In this document: piece after piece, positions 61,822-64,000 of the stretch
How the letters are laid out: every line of letters begins with the position of its first letter
Position numbering within the stretch: position 1 is the stretch's first letter
NCBI GenBank assembly: GCA_963790575.1
Contig: CAWBPD010000038.1
Span: forward strand, 11,720-75,719
Source of the DNA: CAVTSA01 sp963790575
GTDB lineage: Bacteria > Chloroflexota > Dormibacteria > Dormibacterales > Dormibacteraceae
Reading direction: 5' to 3'
Length of the DNA stretch: 64,000 bases
Program-made: the position numbers and the translations under genes
The notes under the pieces: model-generated
Database searches by the model: none
Told to the model about the DNA's origin: nothing
The model's input: only the letters and a program-made list of their open reading frames with translations

Positions 61822-62118
61822 ATGGCGGCCACCGGTTCTTCCGTGACCGCGTTCTCAATCCCCGAGCTGCGGGCGCAGCGCGGCGCCAAGTGGCATCCGC
61901 CCGAGGCCACCTACCTGGCCTGGCTCGACCTGTCCGCGCTCCCGCTCGCCCCGACCGCCCAGCAGTGGTTGGTGGAGCGGGCCCGGGTCGCCCTCAACCC
62001 CGGTGAGGACTTCGGTGCCCCCGGGGCCGGCTTCGTGCGTCTCAACTTCGCGACCTCGCCCGAGATCCTGGAGCAGGTGCTGGAGCGGCTGTCGCGGGCA
62101 CTCTCCTCCCGCGCCTGA
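61822..62118 (+). pseudogene. C-terminal remnant of a MalY/PatB-type aminotransferase
   Basis: This 98-residue frame has WHPPEATYLAWLDLSALPL, VALNPGEDFG and GFVRLNFATSPEILEQVLER, matching the last hundred residues of MalY/PatB C-S lyases, PLP enzymes of about 390 residues. The lysine-bearing core is absent. It begins with an ATG and could be expressed, but cannot be a full enzyme. It sits where hisC is often found. Confidence 0.7.
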
Positions 62119-63002
62119 TGACGGCCGAGCTCCGGGGCGTCATCCCCTATCTGGTGACGCCGGTCGATCAGCCGTCGGGTCGCCTGCGCGAGCGGGCACT
62201 GGGCCGCCTCGTCGAGCACCTCCTGGCGAACGGAGTCCACGGGTTGAGCCCGCTCGGAAGCACCGGAGAGTTCGCCTCGCTGCCGGCCGACCTTGGCCTG
62301 GAGACGGTGCGCGCGGTGGTGCGGGCGGCGGCGGGAGCGGTTCCGGTGGTGCCCGGGGTGGCCGCGGCTGGTTCCGCCGACGCCATCGCCCAGGCCAGGG
62401 CGTACCTGGAGGCGGGAGCGTCGGCGATCGTGCTCATCTTTCAGCCCTACTTCCGGCTTTCCGAGGCGGAGGCGATGGACTATTACCGCGCCGTTGCGGA
62501 GGCCGTCGAGTGCCCGATCGTCATCTACGAGAATCCTCTGCTCGGAACCCAGCTCTCGCTGGCGGCGCTCGAGCAGCTGACTGAGCTCCCCTCCATCCGG
62601 TACCTCAAGGACGCCTCGCCGAACACCGGACGCCTGCTCTCGGTCGCGACGCGCCTGGGGGACCGGCTCGGCCTCTTCGCCGCCTCCGCGCACGTCCCGC
62701 TCTTCGTCCTCGAGCTGGGAGGACGGGGCTGGATGGCGGGCCCGGCCTGCGTGGCGCCCGCGCTCTCGGTGGAGCTGCTGCGCCGCTGGGAGGCGGGGGA
62801 GCGCGAGGCCGCGTGGGCGCTCCAGCGGCGCCTGTGGCGGCTTAACGAGCTGTTCCAGAAGTACTCCCTGGCACCCTGTGTCAAGGCGGCGCTGGAGGAG
62901 CTGGGCTTCGAGGTCGGGGCACCGCTGCACCCCCAGCGGGCGCTCCCGGGCGCGGCGCTCGACGAAATCCGGAGCGCGCTCGCGGAGTTGGAGTTGCTGT
63001 AG
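62118..63002 (+). CDS. Dihydrodipicolinate synthase/N-acetylneuraminate lyase family protein
   Basis: A 294-residue class I aldolase barrel. It has GSTGE (47-51), catalytic Y137 in IYENP and Schiff-base K164 in YLKDAS. The family includes DapA (lysine pathway) and several sugar-acid aldolases. True DapA usually has a GTTGE motif; the serine here and the divergent arginine region leave substrate open. It lies inside the histidine cluster, overlapping hisF by one base (TAGTG). Confidence 0.83.
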   Translation: MTAELRGVIPYLVTPVDQPSGRLRERALGRLVEHLLANGVHGLSPLGSTGEFASLPADLGLETVRAVVRAAAGAVPVVPGVAAAGSADAIAQARAYLEAGASAIVLIFQPYFRLSEAEAMDYYRAVAEAVECPIVIYENPLLGTQLSLAALEQLTELPSIRYLKDASPNTGRLLSVATRLGDRLGLFAASAHVPLFVLELGGRGWMAGPACVAPALSVELLRRWEAGEREAAWALQRRLWRLNELFQKYSLAPCVKAALEELGFEVGAPLHPQRALPGAALDEIRSALAELELL

Positions 63003-63769
63003 TGCCGGCCAAGCGCATCATCCCCTGCCTCGATGTCGACGGCGGGCGGGTCGTCAAAGGCGTCCGCTTCGTCGAGCTTCGCGACGCCGGTGACCCCGCG
63101 GAGCTTGCCTTGGCGTACGACCGCGCGGGCGCCGACGAGCTGGTCTTCCTCGACATCACGGCCTCGTCGGACGAGCGGGAGATCCTGCTCGACGTGGTCG
63201 CGCGCACGGCCGATCAGCTCTTCATCCCGCTGACCGTGGGGGGTGGGGTACGGACGGTGGACGACATGCAGCGCCTGCTCAGCCACGGCGCCGACAAGGT
63301 GGCGGTGAACTCGGCGGCGCTCGCCGATCCCACCCTGCTGACGCGCGCGGCGGAGCGCTTCGGCGAGCAGTGCGTGGTGCTGGCGATCGATGCCCGGCGG
63401 CGGCCGGAGGAGTCCGGTGGGGGGTGGGAGGTCTTCTCCCACGGTGGCCGGCGGCCCACCGGTCGCGACGCGATCGGGTGGGCGCGCGAGGGCGAGCGCC
63501 TGGGGGCGGGCGAGATCCTCCTCACCTCGATGGACCGGGATGGCACCCAGGATGGGTACGACCTCCGACTCACCCGCGACGTCGCCGACGCGGTGCGGCT
63601 GCCGGTGATCGCCTCGGGAGGTGCCGGCACCGCGGTCGACATGGCCCGAGCGCTCACCGACGGCGGGGCGGAGGCGGCGCTGGCGGCCTCGATCTTCCAC
63701 TTTGGCGAGGTCTCGATCGCGCAGGTCAAAGACGAGCTGGCTCGCCGCGGGATCGAGGTGCGGAGGTGA
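63002..63769 (+). CDS. hisF: Imidazole glycerol phosphate synthase, cyclase subunit
   Basis: Makes IGP and AICAR from PRFAR with ammonia from HisH. The 255-residue barrel has IIPCLDVDGGRVVKGV (catalytic Asp11), VGGGVRTVDDMQRLL, LAIDARRR (second catalytic Asp) and IASGGAGTAVDM. The starting codon is GTG 63002. Confidence 0.95.
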   Translation: MPAKRIIPCLDVDGGRVVKGVRFVELRDAGDPAELALAYDRAGADELVFLDITASSDEREILLDVVARTADQLFIPLTVGGGVRTVDDMQRLLSHGADKVAVNSAALADPTLLTRAAERFGEQCVVLAIDARRRPEESGGGWEVFSHGGRRPTGRDAIGWAREGERLGAGEILLTSMDRDGTQDGYDLRLTRDVADAVRLPVIASGGAGTAVDMARALTDGGAEAALAASIFHFGEVSIAQVKDELARRGIEVRR

Positions 63770-64000
63770 CCGCATCAAAGAAGGGGGAGGTGACCTCGGA
63801 GCCGGCGCCCGACTTCTCCCGTGGCCTGGTCCCCGCCATCGCTCAGGACGCCGAGACCGGCGAGGTGCTGATGGTCGCCTATCAGTCTCAGGAGGCCTGG
63901 GCGAAGACACGCGAGACCGGACACGCCTGGTTCCAATCGCGCACCCGGGGCCTGTGGGAGAAGGGCGCCACGTCGGGGCACTATCTGGACGTGGTGGAGG
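63766..64000 (+). CDS. hisI: Phosphoribosyl-AMP cyclohydrolase (partial)
   Basis: The N-terminal 78 residues before the window ends. They contain LVPAIAQDAETGEVLMVAYQ, AWAKTRETGHAWFQSRTRG and LWEKGATSGHYLDV, diagnostic of HisI. The GTG start overlaps the hisF stop. Whether a HisE domain is fused cannot be seen. Confidence 0.92.
   Translation, partial: MTASKKGEVTSEPAPDFSRGLVPAIAQDAETGEVLMVAYQSQEAWAKTRETGHAWFQSRTRGLWEKGATSGHYLDVVE

Overview
This is a GC-rich window (roughly two thirds G+C) from a bacterium that builds an elaborate surface polysaccharide. The gene set is an O-antigen type ABC exporter, two LytR-CpsA-Psr ligases, split HisZ/short HisG, many GTG/TTG starts, and repeated candidate -10 boxes 6-8 nt before start codons (leaderless genes). 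This suggests a GC-rich monoderm-like lineage such as Dormibacterota, Chloroflexota or Actinobacteriota. That placement is an inference; no rRNA or marker gene settles it. I saw no tRNA, rRNA, CRISPR array, insertion sequence or prophage.

Layout. 1-4.2 kb: dTDP-rhamnose genes (RfbA-like on +; rfbC, a sugar epimerase, rfbD and a methyltransferase on -). 4.3-16.7 kb: glycosyltransferases, including two large paralogues that share an unusual C-terminal module, three methyltransferases in all, and the Wzm/Wzt exporter. 16.8-22.2 kb: secreted proteins in which seven lectin-like propeller repeats are joined to a GH25 lysozyme or a C39-like peptidase, plus two lipoproteins. 22.2-30.2 kb: GT-C type membrane enzymes, a DPM1-like GT2, a nucleotide-sugar epimerase and a dehydrogenase. 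30.5-37.7 kb: a universal stress protein, GT4, UDP-glucose dehydrogenase, UDP-xylose synthase, apt, a patatin and a UGM-like flavoenzyme. 37.8-42.2 kb: a CHAP protein with twelve propeller repeats and a frameshifted fourth family member. 43-47.1 kb: metK followed by a GDP-mannose set. 47.1-49.3 kb: three toxin-antitoxin modules. 49.4-53.3 kb: two LCP proteins flanking a frameshifted membrane-anchored propeller gene. 53.5-64 kb: a TPR/acidic-tail protein, then a histidine cluster (hisZ, hisG, hisD, hisB, hisH, hisF, hisI) interrupted by unrelated genes and lacking hisC and hisA.

How the parts fit. The sugar genes supply dTDP-rhamnose, UDP-glucuronate, UDP-xylose and GDP-mannose. Glycosyltransferases and methyltransferases assemble and decorate the polymer, Wzm/Wzt exports it, and the LCP proteins probably attach it to the wall. 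The propeller-hydrolase proteins are the most novel element: four secreted relatives with one repeat family and three different wall-directed enzyme domains, all inside the polysaccharide locus. I infer that the propeller binds the polymer made here and directs wall remodelling. A second notable element is a 33-nt tandem repeat between hisD and hisB. It forms two hairpins with three compensatory base-pair changes and also encodes a translationally coupled 29-residue ORF.
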